Below, piece by piece: positions 21,478 to 32,608 of a DNA stretch of 64,000 nucleotides. How positions within the stretch are numbered: position 1 is the first letter of the stretch; each line of letters opens with the position of its first letter. Both the position numbers and the translations under genes were made by a program. Source of the DNA: Enterococcus sp. DIV2402 (GTDB lineage: Bacteria; Bacillota; Bacilli; Lactobacillales; Enterococcaceae); the NCBI RefSeq assembly GCF_017426705.2, contig NZ_CP147251.1, forward strand, positions 248,001-312,000, written 5' to 3'. The notes beneath the pieces are model-generated. The model was not told where the DNA came from, made no database searches, and worked only from the letters and a program-made list of their open reading frames with translations.

Positions 21478-24400
21478 TTATTTATATTCGTTCAATGCAT
21501 CTTCTGCAGCCATTTGCGCTTCAATGTCTGAAATACTATAAACATTTTCACTTGCAACTGTTACTTCTTTTGGCTCCATGTTACGGTAACGAGGCATACC
21601 AGTACCAGCTGGAATGATCTTACCGATGATAACATTTTCTTTCAAGCCTAGAAGTGGATCTTTCTTACCACGGATTGCGGCATCAGTTAACACACGAGTT
21701 GTTTCTTGGAATGAAGCAGCAGATAAGAAGCTGTTTGTTTCCAATGAAGCTTTCGTAATACCTAGCAATACTGGACGAGAAGTTGCTGGTACACGACCAG
21801 AAATAATCGCTTCGTAGTTGCGATCTTTAAAGTCAGAAATATCCATCAATGTTCCTGGCAAGATATCTGTTTCGCCTGGATCCATCACGCGGACTTTACG
21901 CAACATTTGACGAACCATTACTTCGATATGTTTGTCACCGATTTCTACCCCTTGCATACGGTAAACGCGTTGTACTTCACGTAATAGATAGTTTTCTACT
22001 GAAAGCACATCGCTAACTTGTAGCAAGTGTTTTGGTTCAATTGACCCTTCAGTCAATGGTTCACCACGATTAATCATGTCGCCTTGCGCCACTTTCATAC
22101 GAGCAGTGAATGGTACGACATACGTACGTGTATCTGTTTCACCTTTGATAGTTACTTCTTTTGTACGTGTTGCTGCATCTTCAGAAATATCAACGACTTC
22201 ACCTGTTACTTCAGTGATAACCGCTTGCCCTTTCGGATTACGAGCTTCGAAAATTTCTTGGATACGAGGAAGACCTTGAGTGATATCGTCTCCGGCAACC
22301 CCACCGGTATGGAACGTACGCATAGTTAACTGTGTACCAGGTTCTCCGATAGATTGAGCGGCGATTGTACCAACTGCTTCTCCAACTTCAACTTCGTTAC
22401 CAGTTGCTAAGTTGCGACCGTAACAATGTTTACATACACCATGTTTTGTATTACATGTGAAGACTGAACGAATGGATACTTCTTCGATACCAGCATCAAT
22501 GATTTGTCTTGCGATATCTTCTGTAATTAACTCGTTTGGTCCAATCAATGACGCACCTGTTTCAGGATGGATTACCGATTTACGAGTATAACGTCCTAAT
22601 AAACGTTCTTCAAGAGATTCAATAATCTCGTTGCCTTCGCGAATTGCTCGGATGTTAATTCCGCGGTCAGTCCCACAGTCATCTTCACGAATAATAACAT
22701 CTTGGGCTACATCTACCAAACGACGAGTCAAGTAACCTGAATCGGCTGTCTTCAAGGCAGTATCGGTCATACCTTTACGTGCACCATGGGTAGAGATAAA
22801 CATTTCCAAGACGGTTAAACCTTCACGGAAGTTTGAAATGATTGGTAATTCCATGATCTTACCACTCGGAGCGGCCATCAAACCACGCATACCCGCAAGC
22901 TGCGTAAAGTTAGAGATGTTACCACGGGCTCCAGAGTCTGACATCATGAAGATTGGGTTTTTCGCGTCTAAAGATTCCATCAGTTTTAACTGAATAGCAT
23001 CTTTGGCTGCGTTCCAAACACCAATTACACGTTCATAACGTTCTTCATCTGTGATTAAACCACGACGGAATTGTTTAGTAATTGTTTCAACTTGTTTATG
23101 TGCATTTTCGATAATATCATGTTTTTCATGTAACACCATGATATCCGCGATACCAACAGTGATACCGGCATGCGTAGAATGTTTATAACCTAAGTCTTTC
23201 ATACGGTCCAACATACGAGATGTTTCTGTAACACGGAAACGTTTAAAGACTTCAGCGATAATATTTCCTAAGTTTTTCTTCTTGAATGGTCCAACTAATT
23301 CTTGTTCTTTAATGAATACAGGAATATCGGTACCTGCTTCTACAAAGTACTTGTCTGGTGTTTGTACAGTCAAGTTAAAGTCTGTTGGTTCGTTCAAATA
23401 AGGGAATTCTGGTGGCATAATTGAGTTAAAGATAATCTTACCAACCGTCGTTACCATCAAGCGAGATTTTTGTTCTGCTGTAAATGGTTTGTCACCCAAT
23501 GTATTTGGATTTACCGCAATACGAGAGTGTAAATGAACGTACCCGTTACGCCATGCAGTCACTGCTTCATCCATGTCACGGAAGATCATACCTTCGCCTT
23601 CACGTCCGTCTTCTTCCATTGTTAGGTAATAGTTACCCAAGACCATATCTTGAGATGGAGTAACAACTGGTTTACCGTCTTTTGGATTCAAGATGTTTTG
23701 TGCTGCAAGCATTAACATACGTGCTTCTGCTTGTGCTTCTTCATTTAATGGTACGTGAACCGCCATTTGGTCTCCATCGAAATCGGCATTGTAAGCTTCA
23801 CACACAAGTGGATGCAAACGAATTGCACGACCTTCAACTAAAACTGGTTCAAAGGCTTGGATACCTAATCTATGCAAAGTAGGTGCCCGGTTCAATAGAA
23901 CTGGATGTTCTTTGATAACATCTTCTAAAACATCCCAAACGTCATCTTCGCCGCGTTCAATTTTGCGTTTTGCATTTTTAATGTTTGATGCTAATTCGCG
24001 TTGAACTAATTCGCGCATAACAAATGGTTTGAATAATTCAATCGCCATTTCTTTTGGAAGTCCACATTGATACATTTTTAAGAAAGGACCTACTACGATA
24101 ACCGAACGACCAGAATAGTCTACACGTTTACCTAATAAGTTTTGACGGAAACGCCCTTGTTTCCCTTTTAACATATGAGAAAGAGATTTCAATGGACGGT
24201 TACCTGGTCCTGTTACTGGACGGCCACGACGACCATTATCAATCAAAGCATCAACAGCTTCTTGCAACATACGTTTTTCATTTTGAACAATGATGTTTGG
24301 TGCATTTAAGTCTAACAAACGTTTTAGACGATTGTTACGGTTGATGACACGACGGTATAAATCGTTCAAATCAGAAGTCGCAAAACGTCCACCTTCTAAT

Positions 24401-25128
24401 TGAACCATTGGACGCAAATCAGGTGGGATTACTGGAATAACATCCATAACCATCCAACTTGGTTTGTTTCCTGAAGCACGGAATGCTTCTAAAATATCTA
24501 AACGACGGATTGCGCGTGTACGTTTTTGTCCAGAAGCAGTTTTTAACTCTTCTTTCAATTCAGCAACTTCGCCATCTAAGTCAACAGAATCTAACAATTT
24601 CTTGATGGCGTCTGCACCCATCTCAGCTGTAAATTCTTGACCGTATTGATCGCGTTTTTCGCGGTATTCACGTTCTGTTAATAATTGTTTTTTCTCTAAG
24701 CTTGTATTTCCTGGTTCAATTACTACATAAGAAGCGAAGTAAATGATTTCTTCCAATGCGCGAGGACTCATGTCTAATACAAGACCCATACGAGATGGAA
24801 TTCCTTTGAAATACCAAATGTGAGAAACTGGAGCAGCTAACTCAATATGGCCCATACGTTCACGACGAACTTTTGAGCGCGTTACTTCTACGCCACAACG
24901 GTCACAAACAATCCCTTTATAACGGATACGTTTGTATTTACCACATGCACACTCCCAGTCTTTTGTAGGACCGAAAATACGCTCGTCAAATAACCCTTCA
25001 CGTTCAGGTTTTAATGTACGATAGTTAATAGTCTCAGGTTTTTTTACTTCACCGTAAGACCAGCTTCTGATTTTTTCGGGAGAAGCCAAACCTATTTGCA
25101 TACTTTCGAATTTATTTACATCGATCAA
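21478..25128 (-). CDS. rpoC: DNA-directed RNA polymerase subunit beta'
   Basis: This is the largest core subunit of RNA polymerase and contributes the active-site magnesium and the clamp. The N-terminal zinc site is visible ([19 protein letters not shown]), as is the invariant active-centre motif [15 protein letters not shown]. The C-terminal trigger-loop and bridge-helix regions ([18 protein letters not shown]) and a second [13 protein letters not shown] metal site are also present. I place the start at the TTG at 25128 (reading [16 protein letters not shown]), because GGAGGGAACC lies at proper distance. This gives 1216 residues, the usual enterococcal size. An ATG seven codons earlier overlaps the ribosome-binding site. 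It is transcribed with rpoB after a gap of about 130 bp. Confidence 0.98.
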   Translation of the reverse strand: MIDVNKFESMQIGLASPEKIRSWSYGEVKKPETINYRTLKPEREGLFDERIFGPTKDWECACGKYKRIRYKGIVCDRCGVEVTRSKVRRERMGHIELAAPVSHIWYFKGIPSRMGLVLDMSPRALEEIIYFASYVVIEPGNTSLEKKQLLTEREYREKRDQYGQEFTAEMGADAIKKLLDSVDLDGEVAELKEELKTASGQKRTRAIRRLDILEAFRASGNKPSWMVMDVIPVIPPDLRPMVQLEGGRFATSDLNDLYRRVINRNNRLKRLLDLNAPNIIVQNEKRMLQEAVDALIDNGRRGRPVTGPGNRPLKSLSHMLKGKQGRFRQNLLGKRVDYSGRSVIVVGPFLKMYQCGLPKEMAIELFKPFVMRELVQRELASNIKNAKRKIERGEDDVWDVLEDVIKEHPVLLNRAPTLHRLGIQAFEPVLVEGRAIRLHPLVCEAYNADFDGDQMAVHVPLNEEAQAEARMLMLAAQNILNPKDGKPVVTPSQDMVLGNYYLTMEEDGREGEGMIFRDMDEAVTAWRNGYVHLHSRIAVNPNTLGDKPFTAEQKSRLMVTTVGKIIFNSIMPPEFPYLNEPTDFNLTVQTPDKYFVEAGTDIPVFIKEQELVGPFKKKNLGNIIAEVFKRFRVTETSRMLDRMKDLGYKHSTHAGITVGIADIMVLHEKHDIIENAHKQVETITKQFRRGLITDEERYERVIGVWNAAKDAIQLKLMESLDAKNPIFMMSDSGARGNISNFTQLAGMRGLMAAPSGKIMELPIISNFREGLTVLEMFISTHGARKGMTDTALKTADSGYLTRRLVDVAQDVIIREDDCGTDRGINIRAIREGNEIIESLEERLLGRYTRKSVIHPETGASLIGPNELITEDIARQIIDAGIEEVSIRSVFTCNTKHGVCKHCYGRNLATGNEVEVGEAVGTIAAQSIGEPGTQLTMRTFHTGGVAGDDITQGLPRIQEIFEARNPKGQAVITEVTGEVVDISEDAATRTKEVTIKGETDTRTYVVPFTARMKVAQGDMINRGEPLTEGSIEPKHLLQVSDVLSVENYLLREVQRVYRMQGVEIGDKHIEVMVRQMLRKVRVMDPGETDILPGTLMDISDFKDRNYEAIISGRVPATSRPVLLGITKASLETNSFLSAASFQETTRVLTDAAIRGKKDPLLGLKENVIIGKIIPAGTGMPRYRNMEPKEVTVASENVYSISDIEAQMAAEDALNEYK

Positions 25129-25198
25129 AAGGGGTTCCCTCCATTTCATTTAATGGCTACAAAACAGACGAACAAATCTTGATAAAATACGCTAGAAC

Positions 25199-25220
25199 TA
25201 GAGAATTTGCAAATTCTCTA
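25199..25220. repeat. 22-bp perfect palindrome between rpoB and rpoC
   Basis: The sequence TAGAGAATTTG followed by its exact complement lies 37 bp past the rpoB stop. It has no T-run on the minus strand, so it is more likely an mRNA processing or stability hairpin than a terminator (inference). Confidence 0.6.
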
Positions 25221-25256
25221 ATTCTCAGCTTATTTTTTAAAATCTTGTTTTACTGT

Positions 25257-28200
25257 CTAATCTAATGGAGCATCAACTGGTGAGTTTTCTTCATCAGCAG
25301 GTTTTACTTCTGCTCCGCTTTGTGCGTTTTTCTCAGCTTCACGAGCGTTTTGTTGCTCCGCAAATTTTGTTAACGCATCAACTGTGATTAAATCATCATC
25401 TTCATCATCCATGTCGCGTAATTCGATTTCTTGTTCTTCAATATCTAATACACGCATGTCTAAACCAAGTGATTGTAATTCTTTTACTAATACGCGGAAT
25501 GATTCCGGTACACCTGGTTTTGGAATTGGTTCACCTTTAACGATAGCTTCGTATGTTTTCACACGACCAACAACGTCATCTGATTTGTATGTCAAGATTT
25601 CTTGTAAGGTATACGCTGCACCATAAGCTTCCAGCGCCCAAACTTCCATCTCTCCGAAACGTTGTCCACCAAATTGTGCTTTACCACCAAGAGGTTGTTG
25701 TGTAACCAATGAGTAAGGTCCAATTGAACGAGCATGAAGTTTATCATCAACCATGTGCGCAAGTTTAATCATGTACATAACTCCGACAGAGATACGTCCA
25801 TCAAATGGCTCACCCGTACGTCCGTCGTATAAAACAGTTTTCGCATCGCGTGCCATGCCCGCTTCACGAACTGTTTCCCATACGTCATCATCTGATGCGC
25901 CATCAAATACTGGAGTTGCTACATGGATACCTAACTGACGTGCAGCCATTCCTAAATGTAATTCCAATACTTGTCCGATGTTCATACGAGATGGTACCCC
26001 TAAAGGATTTAACATGATATCAACTGGTGTTCCGTCTGGTAAGAATGGCATGTCTTCTTCCGGCATAATGCGAGAGACAACCCCTTTGTTACCATGACGT
26101 CCCGCCATTTTATCTCCTTCGTGAATTTTACGTTTTTGAACGATATAAACACGAACTAACATGTTCACACCTGGAGATAATTCATCGCCTGCTTCACGTG
26201 TAAAGATTTTAACATCGTGAACAATACCGCCTCCGCCGTGAGGAACACGTAGAGAAGTATCACGTACTTCACGCGCTTTCTCACCGAAGATTGCGTGTAA
26301 TAGTCGTTCTTCAGCAGATAATTCAGTTACCCCTTTAGGAGTGACTTTACCTACTAATAAGTCGCCATCTTGCACTTCAGCACCGATACGGATAATACCC
26401 ATTTCGTCTAAGTCTTTTAATGCGTCTTCCCCAACGTTAGGAATTTCGCGTGTAATTTCTTCAGGTCCTAATTTTGTATCACGAGCTTCTGATTCGTATT
26501 CTTCAATATGAACAGAAGTATAGACATCGTCTTTTACTAGACGACGACTCATGATAACGGCATCCTCGTAGTTGTAACCTTCCCATGTCATGAAAGCAAC
26601 TAAGACGTTTTGACCCAATGCCATTTCGCCACTTTCCATAGATGGTCCGTCAGCTAAAATATCGCCTGCATCAACCTTTTCGCCTAAAGAAACTAATGGA
26701 CGTTGGTTGTAGCTTGTTCCAGAGTTAGAACGACGGAATTTTGTTACTGTATATGTGTCCAATGCTCCGTTGTCACGGCGAACGCGTACTTCTGACGCAT
26801 CTACGTATTCAACGACACCATCATGTTTACATAATAACGCCGCACCTGAGTCATGTGCTGATTTGTATTCCATACCAGTTCCTACCCAAGGAGCTTGAGG
26901 ATTAATCAACGGCACTGCTTGACGCTGCATGTTGGCACCCATCAAGGCACGGTTGGAGTCATCGTTTTCCAAGAAAGGAATACATGCTGTCGCTACCGCA
27001 ACTACTTGTTTTGGAGATACGTCCATGTAATCAACTTTATCAATTGATACTTCCAAGTTTTCACTTGTGGCACGCGCCATAACGACATCATTTTTGAATG
27101 AACCATCATCATTTAATGGGCTGTTTGCTTGGGCTACTACATAGTGGTCCTCGATATCAGCTGTTAAATAATCAATGTGTTCGGTTACTTTACTTGTTTC
27201 GCGATCAACACGACGGTAAGGTGTTTCAATAAATCCGTATTTATTTACTTTCGCATAAGAAGCCAAGCTGTTAATCAAACCGATATTAGGTCCCTCAGGC
27301 GTTTCAATCGGACACATACGACCATAGTGAGAATAGTGAACGTCTCGAACTTCATATCCGGCACGGTCACGAGTCAAACCACCAGGCCCTAAGGCTGATA
27401 GACGACGTTTATGCGTTAACTCACCTAATGGATTTGTTTGGTCCATGAACTGTGATAACTGAGAAGAACCAAAGAATTCTTTGATACTTGCAACGACTGG
27501 ACGGATATTAATTAATTGTTGTGGTGTTAATGTTTCGGTATCTTGAATAGACATACGTTCACGTACAACACGTTCCATACGTGCTAAACCGATACGAAAT
27601 TGGTTTTGTAATAACTCACCAACAGAACGGATACGACGGTTACCTAAGTGGTCGATATCATCAACATTGCCGATACCTTCCATTAAGTTAAAGAAATAAC
27701 TCATTGAAGCAATGATATCTGCTGGACGAACCGTACGTACTTCTGTATCAGGATAGGCATTACCAATCACATTTACTTCACGTTCTGGATCTTTTGGAGC
27801 AAATACTTTAATAACTTGAACGGTCATTGGGTCTGTTACAACACCGTCTTCTGATGGATAATAAGTCACAGAATTTAATCCATTATCTAGGTAAGCACCT
27901 AATGTATTATCCATTACTTGATGTGTTAATACTGTACCTTTTTCAACAATGATTTCACCTGTTTCAGGATCAACCAATGTTTCAGCTAATGTTTGATTTA
28001 ATAAACGAGTTTTTAAATCTAATTTTTTGTTTACTTTGTAACGACCAACTGCTGCTAAATCGTAGCGGCGTGGATCAAAGAAACGAGCATTTAATAAGTT
28101 ACGAGAACTATCTGCTGTTTTTGGCTCGCCTGGGCGAAGACGCTCATAAATATCTTTTAAGCCTTCTTCTGTACGAGAATCACTTGCGTTTTTGTGCAAG

Positions 28201-28871
28201 TCTTTTTCAATTGTGTTACGTAATGAATCACTGTCACCAAAAATTTCAAAAATAGTATCGTCAGAACCAAATCCTAAAGCACGAACCAATACTGTCAATG
28301 GAATTTTACGGGTACGGTCAATACGTACGTAAGAAATATCTTTGGCATCTGTTTCCATTTCTAACCATGCGCCACGGTTAGGAATAACAGTTGAACCAAA
28401 ACCTTCTTTTCCGTTTTTGTCTACTTTTCCGTGGAAATAGACACCAGGTGAACGTACTAATTGTGAAACAATAACACGTTCTGCTCCATTGATAATGAAT
28501 GTTCCTTGTTCTGTCATTAATGGGAAATCGCCAAAGAATACTTCTTGCGCTTTGATTTCGCCAGTTTCGCGGTTTGTCAAACGCAATGTCACGTGTAATG
28601 GTGCAGAATAGTTTGCATCATGTGCGCGTGCTTCTTCTACCGTATACTTCGGTGTTTTCAACTCATAATCTACAAATTCCAAGGACAGGTTTCCATTAAA
28701 GTCATCGATTGGCAAGATGTCTTCAAACATTTCTCTTAGTCCTTCATCTAAGAACCATTGGTAAGAATCTGTTTGAATTTCAATCAAATTCGGTAATTCC
28801 AATACTTCACTGATACGTGCGAAACTTCTACGTTCGCGGTGCTTTCCGTATTTTACTACGTGTCCAGCCAA
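25257..28871 (-). CDS. rpoB: DNA-directed RNA polymerase subunit beta
   Basis: This is the catalytic beta subunit of RNA polymerase. The rifampicin-binding cluster reads [20 protein letters not shown] then [11 protein letters not shown], with the wild-type residues expected for a susceptible enzyme. The conserved C-terminal part ([20 protein letters not shown]) is intact, followed by an acidic tail. The start is taken as the TTG at 28871 ([20 protein letters not shown]). It is preceded by GAGGGGTG at good spacing and gives 1204 residues, as in known enterococcal RpoB. An ATG 14 codons upstream has no such site. The gene has its own promoter and a long leader (28872-29098), so rpoBC here is not read through from rplJL. 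It is followed directly by rpoC. Confidence 0.98.
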   Translation of the reverse strand: MAGHVVKYGKHRERRSFARISEVLELPNLIEIQTDSYQWFLDEGLREMFEDILPIDDFNGNLSLEFVDYELKTPKYTVEEARAHDANYSAPLHVTLRLTNRETGEIKAQEVFFGDFPLMTEQGTFIINGAERVIVSQLVRSPGVYFHGKVDKNGKEGFGSTVIPNRGAWLEMETDAKDISYVRIDRTRKIPLTVLVRALGFGSDDTIFEIFGDSDSLRNTIEKDLHKNASDSRTEEGLKDIYERLRPGEPKTADSSRNLLNARFFDPRRYDLAAVGRYKVNKKLDLKTRLLNQTLAETLVDPETGEIIVEKGTVLTHQVMDNTLGAYLDNGLNSVTYYPSEDGVVTDPMTVQVIKVFAPKDPEREVNVIGNAYPDTEVRTVRPADIIASMSYFFNLMEGIGNVDDIDHLGNRRIRSVGELLQNQFRIGLARMERVVRERMSIQDTETLTPQQLINIRPVVASIKEFFGSSQLSQFMDQTNPLGELTHKRRLSALGPGGLTRDRAGYEVRDVHYSHYGRMCPIETPEGPNIGLINSLASYAKVNKYGFIETPYRRVDRETSKVTEHIDYLTADIEDHYVVAQANSPLNDDGSFKNDVVMARATSENLEVSIDKVDYMDVSPKQVVAVATACIPFLENDDSNRALMGANMQRQAVPLINPQAPWVGTGMEYKSAHDSGAALLCKHDGVVEYVDASEVRVRRDNGALDTYTVTKFRRSNSGTSYNQRPLVSLGEKVDAGDILADGPSMESGEMALGQNVLVAFMTWEGYNYEDAVIMSRRLVKDDVYTSVHIEEYESEARDTKLGPEEITREIPNVGEDALKDLDEMGIIRIGAEVQDGDLLVGKVTPKGVTELSAEERLLHAIFGEKAREVRDTSLRVPHGGGGIVHDVKIFTREAGDELSPGVNMLVRVYIVQKRKIHEGDKMAGRHGNKGVVSRIMPEEDMPFLPDGTPVDIMLNPLGVPSRMNIGQVLELHLGMAARQLGIHVATPVFDGASDDDVWETVREAGMARDAKTVLYDGRTGEPFDGRISVGVMYMIKLAHMVDDKLHARSIGPYSLVTQQPLGGKAQFGGQRFGEMEVWALEAYGAAYTLQEILTYKSDDVVGRVKTYEAIVKGEPIPKPGVPESFRVLVKELQSLGLDMRVLDIEEQEIELRDMDDEDDDLITVDALTKFAEQQNAREAEKNAQSGAEVKPADEENSPVDAPLD

Positions 28872-29098
28872 GTTCTTCACCCCTCTAAAAAGTCTTTCAA
28901 AATACCTATCCAATAATTACATTTATGTTACAAATATTAAAAATGTGTAACATCGAACATTTTTTGCGGCTTTTAAGCAAAAAAAAACCAAAAATAGATC
29001 TGCTTCTTTTTTTGAAGTTCTATTTTTGTTTCCCTATTACCAAGCCGAAACGGACAATATTTCGTTCCTGCTCATTTCTTTTCAGATAGTTTTTGCAA
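28872..29098 (-). ncRNA. rpoB 5' leader with attenuator-like structure, candidate Lacto-rpoB RNA
   Basis: The predicted rpoBC transcript begins near 29098 and carries about 226 nt of untranslated leader. It contains a terminator-like hairpin with a U9 run (28979-29028). It also contains an 8-bp hairpin, ATGTTACA/TGTAACAT (28925-28932 with 28946-28953). A conserved structured element called Lacto-rpoB has been described in the 5' region of rpoB in lactic acid bacteria; position and lineage fit. I have not matched its consensus base by base, so identity is inference. Confidence 0.5.
28979..29028 (-). terminator. Terminator-like hairpin inside the rpoB leader (attenuator)
   Basis: On the minus strand the arms CAAAAATAGA and TCTATTTTTG (10 bp) enclose a further GAAG/CTTC pairing and are followed by G and nine T residues. 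It lies between the rpoB promoter and the rpoB start. No minus-strand gene precedes it, so it should act as a conditional stop in the rpoBC transcript. Confidence 0.75.
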
Positions 29099-29104
29099 CT
29101 ACTT

Positions 29105-29133
29105 ATTATACACACTCTGCAAATTCTCGTCAA
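29105..29133 (-). promoter_or_regulatory. rpoBC promoter (sigma-A type)
   Basis: On the minus strand TTGACG (29133-29128), a 17-bp spacer and a perfect TATAAT (29110-29105). The expected start of transcription is near 29098. Confidence 0.85.
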
Positions 29134-29169
29134 GGTCTAGCACTTGAAATTTACATTCAGTTTTCAAAA

Positions 29170-29199
29170 TTGACTTTCGGAAAAAAATCACTGTATAGT
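29170..29199 (+). promoter_or_regulatory. Promoter of the DUF1576-birA gene group
   Basis: TTGACT (29170-29175), an 18-bp spacer and TATAGT (29194-29199), upstream of the start at 29232. It is divergent from the rpoBC promoter, with 36 bp between the two -35 boxes. Confidence 0.7.
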
Positions 29200-29231
29200 T
29201 ACTTAGGAATTATAATAGTAGGAAGTGAATT

Positions 29232-30551
29232 ATGGAAAACAAAACAATCACGTTACACACACGCAATAAACTAATCAATTTAAACTCACAAGTACTTAAA
29301 TATCGTTTATTAATCGCCTATAGTCTGTTGTTAATTTTAATTGGTATTTGCAGCGAAACTCCTCAAGATTTATGGACTGGTACCGTCCGTATTTTTACGT
29401 CACCCAGTAACTTATTAACGGATTATTTTGCAGTAGGAAACTTTGGGAGTGCTTTTTTTAATAGTGGCATTTTAACGTTCGCGAGCGTGCTTTTAGTAAG
29501 ATCCCGCGGAGTAACCGTGAGCGGTCCTTTAATCGCCGCCTTTTTTACTGTTTCGGGATTTTCTTTTTTCGGTAAAAATTTATATAATTCGTTGCCGATT
29601 ATTATCGGCGTCTATTTATATGCTAAAACGGTCCGCAAACCGTATTCACAATTTTTATTGGTTGCATTATTTGGCAGTTCTTCTTCTCCAGTTATTAGTT
29701 ATTTAACATTTGGTACCGGATTACCACTGCCTTTTGGTATTTTATTAGGTTATACTGTGGGAATTTTAGTCGGTTTCTTACTACCGCCGTTAGCTTCGCA
29801 GTTTTTACAGTTCCACCAAGGTTTCTCTTTATATAATGTCGGATTTACTTCCGGAATTGTCGCCATGTTTGTGACGAGCGCTTTTCGTTTATTCGGTGGG
29901 GATATTGCTATTCCAAATTTATTATCCACGGAATATCACGGCAAATCCGCTATCTTTTTGTTTCTCTTATTCACGTTACTTTTTGTTTTAGGTTATTTAT
30001 TAAATCATCGTTCCTTTAAAGGAATGCGTGCTATTTTTGCTTCGTCCGGAAAATTAGTTACTGACTTTGTCGTGATTGCAGAGATTGGTGCTACACTAAT
30101 CAATATGGCATTAATGGGTTTTTTAATGCTTGCTTTTATTTTTGTTATGGGCGGCGAGCTTTCTGGTCCTTTAATTGGAGGAATTTTAACCGCAGTTGGT
30201 TTTAGCGCCTTTGGGAATCATTGGCGTAATAGTCTTCCAATTTTAATTGGGGTTGTCTTAGCTTCCCAATTGTCGCCAGAGTTTTCACGTGAAACATTTG
30301 CGGTGTTATTGACTGCCATTTTCGGAACAAGTTTAGCGCCAATCAGTGGGTATTATGGCGCTATCTACGGTATTCTAGCAGGCTTTTTCCATATGACTCT
30401 TGTTTCAAATGTCGCCTATTTACACGGTGGTCTAAATTTATATAATAATGGATTTTCTTGTGGTTTTGTTGCCGCTTTTATGGTACCGTTGTTGGATACA
30501 ATAACCCAAGTAAAGAGAGGAAAAAAACATGCTGGAAAAAGAAAAATCTAG
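29232..30551 (+). CDS. DUF1576-family polytopic membrane protein
   Basis: A strongly hydrophobic protein of 439 residues with about 10-12 membrane segments. It shows an internal duplication: both halves carry a GPLIAAFFTVSGFSFFGKN-like or GPLIGGILTAVGFSAFGNH-like stretch, then NSLPIIIGV/NSLPILIGV, and later a GF(S/N)LYNxGF element. This repeat layout matches the DUF1576 family, whose function I do not know; its shape suggests a transporter or channel. AGGAAGTG precedes the ATG at 29232. The last 23 bp overlap the next gene, so the two are translationally linked. Confidence 0.8.
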   Translation: MENKTITLHTRNKLINLNSQVLKYRLLIAYSLLLILIGICSETPQDLWTGTVRIFTSPSNLLTDYFAVGNFGSAFFNSGILTFASVLLVRSRGVTVSGPLIAAFFTVSGFSFFGKNLYNSLPIIIGVYLYAKTVRKPYSQFLLVALFGSSSSPVISYLTFGTGLPLPFGILLGYTVGILVGFLLPPLASQFLQFHQGFSLYNVGFTSGIVAMFVTSAFRLFGGDIAIPNLLSTEYHGKSAIFLFLLFTLLFVLGYLLNHRSFKGMRAIFASSGKLVTDFVVIAEIGATLINMALMGFLMLAFIFVMGGELSGPLIGGILTAVGFSAFGNHWRNSLPILIGVVLASQLSPEFSRETFAVLLTAIFGTSLAPISGYYGAIYGILAGFFHMTLVSNVAYLHGGLNLYNNGFSCGFVAAFMVPLLDTITQVKRGKKHAGKRKI

Positions 30552-30882
30552 ACGAATCGTTGATGAATTATTAATGTATTTCTTTTCTCATGATATTAAA
30601 CAATTATCGATTGAATTGGATTTTCCAAAAGAAGGATTTCATGCAAAAATTCAAGGTCACTGCGAGGAACTTCCTGAAGATATTTATGACTTTTTAGAAA
30701 TGCTCAATACTCCTCGTGATTTAAATTTAGAAAATTATTATGATGAGCTTTTAGGCGGTTCACAATCCCATCATGAAGAGGAAGATTATTACTTGCTGGG
30801 TTCTATGATTGATAAAGCAGATATTATCTATACAGATCATTTACTAACCATTCAAATTTTCCGCAAACATTTTAATAGCTAA
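30529..30882 (+). CDS. Small acidic protein of unknown function, partner of the DUF1576 protein
   Basis: A soluble 117-residue protein, rich in Asp and Glu, with a stretch SQSHHEEEDYYLLGS and no membrane segment or signal peptide. I do not recognise the family. Its ATG lies inside the end of the membrane-protein gene with GAGAGGAAAA upstream. The overlap suggests that it works with the membrane protein. birA follows 24 bp later. Confidence 0.75.
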   Translation: MLEKEKSRRIVDELLMYFFSHDIKQLSIELDFPKEGFHAKIQGHCEELPEDIYDFLEMLNTPRDLNLENYYDELLGGSQSHHEEEDYYLLGSMIDKADIIYTDHLLTIQIFRKHFNS

Positions 30883-30906
30883 TATTAGGAGAGGAGAGGC
30901 TTCTTG

Positions 30907-31863
30907 ATGAATACAAAACAAAAAGTGCTGGCACTATTACGCAAAAATGGTGCTGTATTTTCAGGTGAAAAATTAGCGCAAGAAATTGGTGTTTCACGAA
31001 CAGCCATTTGGAAAGCCGTGCGAGAATTGGAAAAAATGGGCTACCAAATTGAACGTCATGCGAACGGTTATCAATATTTACCTTCTGATGTTTTAGAGGC
31101 AGATAGTATCGCAACCAACGATTTACGAGCAGAAAATATTGTCTTGATGGACGCTACGGAATCCACGATGAAAGATGCGAAGTTAGGGGCAATGAATCAA
31201 CAGACTACCCCAGCTTTATTCCTTGCTGAAACACAGACTGGTGGACATGGTCGTTTTGGTCGTCCATTCTTTTGTCCACGTGGGCAAATCTATATGAGTT
31301 TGTTATTAAATCCCAACCAATCATTTGAAGAATTACCTCAGTATACGTTATTGGCGGCGGTTGCTGTTTCGTTAGCAATTGATGAGGTCACTGGTCGCAA
31401 AACCGATATTAAATGGGTCAACGACATTTATCTGGATGGCAAAAAAATATGTGGCATTTTATCAGAAGCAACCAGCGACTTTGAGACTGGACGTATTTCT
31501 CACGTCGTTTTAGGAATGGGCATTAATTTCTCTATACCTCCAGAAACATTCCCAGATGGTTTAGAAAAAAAAGCCAGCTCTCTCTTTCCAGACGGCACTG
31601 CAGTCGTTTCTAGAAATCAATTAATCAAATTAATTTGGCAAAATTTCTTTGAATTACTTGAAGGATTGCCTGACAATAGTTATCTCAAAGTGTATCGTGA
31701 AAAATCCTTTGTTTTAAATAAAACAGTAACCTTTGTCCAACAAGGAACCACATACAGCGGCGTCGCTAAAGCGATCTCTGATACAGGTGAATTATTGGTG
31801 TTGACTTCAGAAGGCATGAAAGTTCTATCCTCTGGTGAGATTAGTCTCCAATCGATCAATTAA
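30907..31863 (+). CDS. birA: Bifunctional biotin-protein ligase and biotin repressor
   Basis: It activates biotin with ATP and attaches it to the biotin carrier domain of acetyl-CoA carboxylase and other carboxylases. The N-terminal helix-turn-helix (GEKLAQEIGVSRTAIWKAVR) also makes it a class II repressor of biotin genes. The catalytic domain shows the biotinyl-AMP loop GGHGRFGRPF (usually GRGRxGR, so the first Arg is His here), KWVNDIYLDGKKICGILSE and LGMGINFS, and a C-terminal SH3-like domain. The protein has 318 residues. I use the ATG at 30907, with GGAGAGGAGAGG upstream; a TTG one codon earlier is possible. No biotin gene is adjacent. Confidence 0.93.
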   Translation: MNTKQKVLALLRKNGAVFSGEKLAQEIGVSRTAIWKAVRELEKMGYQIERHANGYQYLPSDVLEADSIATNDLRAENIVLMDATESTMKDAKLGAMNQQTTPALFLAETQTGGHGRFGRPFFCPRGQIYMSLLLNPNQSFEELPQYTLLAAVAVSLAIDEVTGRKTDIKWVNDIYLDGKKICGILSEATSDFETGRISHVVLGMGINFSIPPETFPDGLEKKASSLFPDGTAVVSRNQLIKLIWQNFFELLEGLPDNSYLKVYREKSFVLNKTVTFVQQGTTYSGVAKAISDTGELLVLTSEGMKVLSSGEISLQSIN

Positions 31864-31868
31864 TATAA

Positions 31869-31917
31869 TAAAAAACTCGAACGAATTCACTAATAGTAAA
31901 ATTCGTTCGAGTTTTTT
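31869..31917. terminator. Bidirectional terminator between birA and tenA
   Basis: The arms AAAACTCGAACGAATT and AATTCGTTCGAGTTTT, with A/T-runs on both sides, serve the two convergent genes. Confidence 0.88.
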
Positions 31918-31931
31918 CATGCAGAAATTTA

Positions 31932-32588
31932 TTAGTCCCATGTTTCTAGCGTTTGCGCCATTTCCCAAAAAGCATATTCCATCTGACTGCTAATGACAAA
32001 CGCAGCTAACATTTGCTCTTGCTCGTCTGATGAGCTTTCGTTATATAGTTGGTCCAATAAGTTACGTTCTACTTGAATCGCTTCTTTAGATTCTTCGCCT
32101 GCATACGTTTCAATCCAACGTTGATACAAAGCATGTGGCGATCCTTTTTCAATTAAACGTGTCCCGATTTCTTGATACAACCACGCACATGGCAGCATGC
32201 CTGCTACAGCAACATTGGGGGTACCTTCAATTAATTGACGATACATATGGGAAACGTAATGATACGCAGTTGGTGCAATCGCTGTATTCTGAATTTCGTC
32301 TTCCGTAATTCCTAATTCTTCAAAAAAATTTTTACGAATGGCCACTTCACCTAACGCTAAATGTTCCGCATTTGTTGCCATTAATGCTTTGATTTCTGAT
32401 CTATCTGATTGTTCTCCAATCAATTGATACAATTTGCCGAAATGCTCTAAATAATACCGATCTTGAATCAAATAATAACGAAAAATTTCTGGTGCTAACG
32501 TTCCTTCATGTAATTGTTGAATAAATGGATGCTGAAAGCTACCTTCCCAATAACGATTGGCTTTTTCTCTTGCTAATGCTGTAAACAT
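31932..32588 (-). CDS. tenA: Thiaminase II (aminopyrimidine aminohydrolase)
   Basis: TenA salvages degraded thiamine by hydrolysing aminomethyl-pyrimidine to HMP, which feeds thiamine synthesis. The 218-residue all-helical protein shows the family motifs FRYYLIQDRYYLEHFG near residue 37 and AGMLPCAWLYQEIG, which contains the catalytic Cys. The C-terminal EYAFWEMA segment carries the catalytic Glu. It is the last gene of the TPP-riboswitch operon, 20 bp after the EcfT gene. AGGAGG precedes the ATG at 32588. The context says the ECF transporter upstream imports a thiamine precursor. Confidence 0.94.
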   Translation of the reverse strand: MFTALAREKANRYWEGSFQHPFIQQLHEGTLAPEIFRYYLIQDRYYLEHFGKLYQLIGEQSDRSEIKALMATNAEHLALGEVAIRKNFFEELGITEDEIQNTAIAPTAYHYVSHMYRQLIEGTPNVAVAGMLPCAWLYQEIGTRLIEKGSPHALYQRWIETYAGEESKEAIQVERNLLDQLYNESSSDEQEQMLAAFVISSQMEYAFWEMAQTLETWD

Positions 32589-32608
32589 CTTGTATTCCTC
32601 CTAAAATT

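Noticed and set aside
21478-28871. Several 60-90-codon plus-strand frames inside rpoC and rpoB
   Set aside because: They are antisense shadows of highly conserved genes, without start signals or recognisable products.
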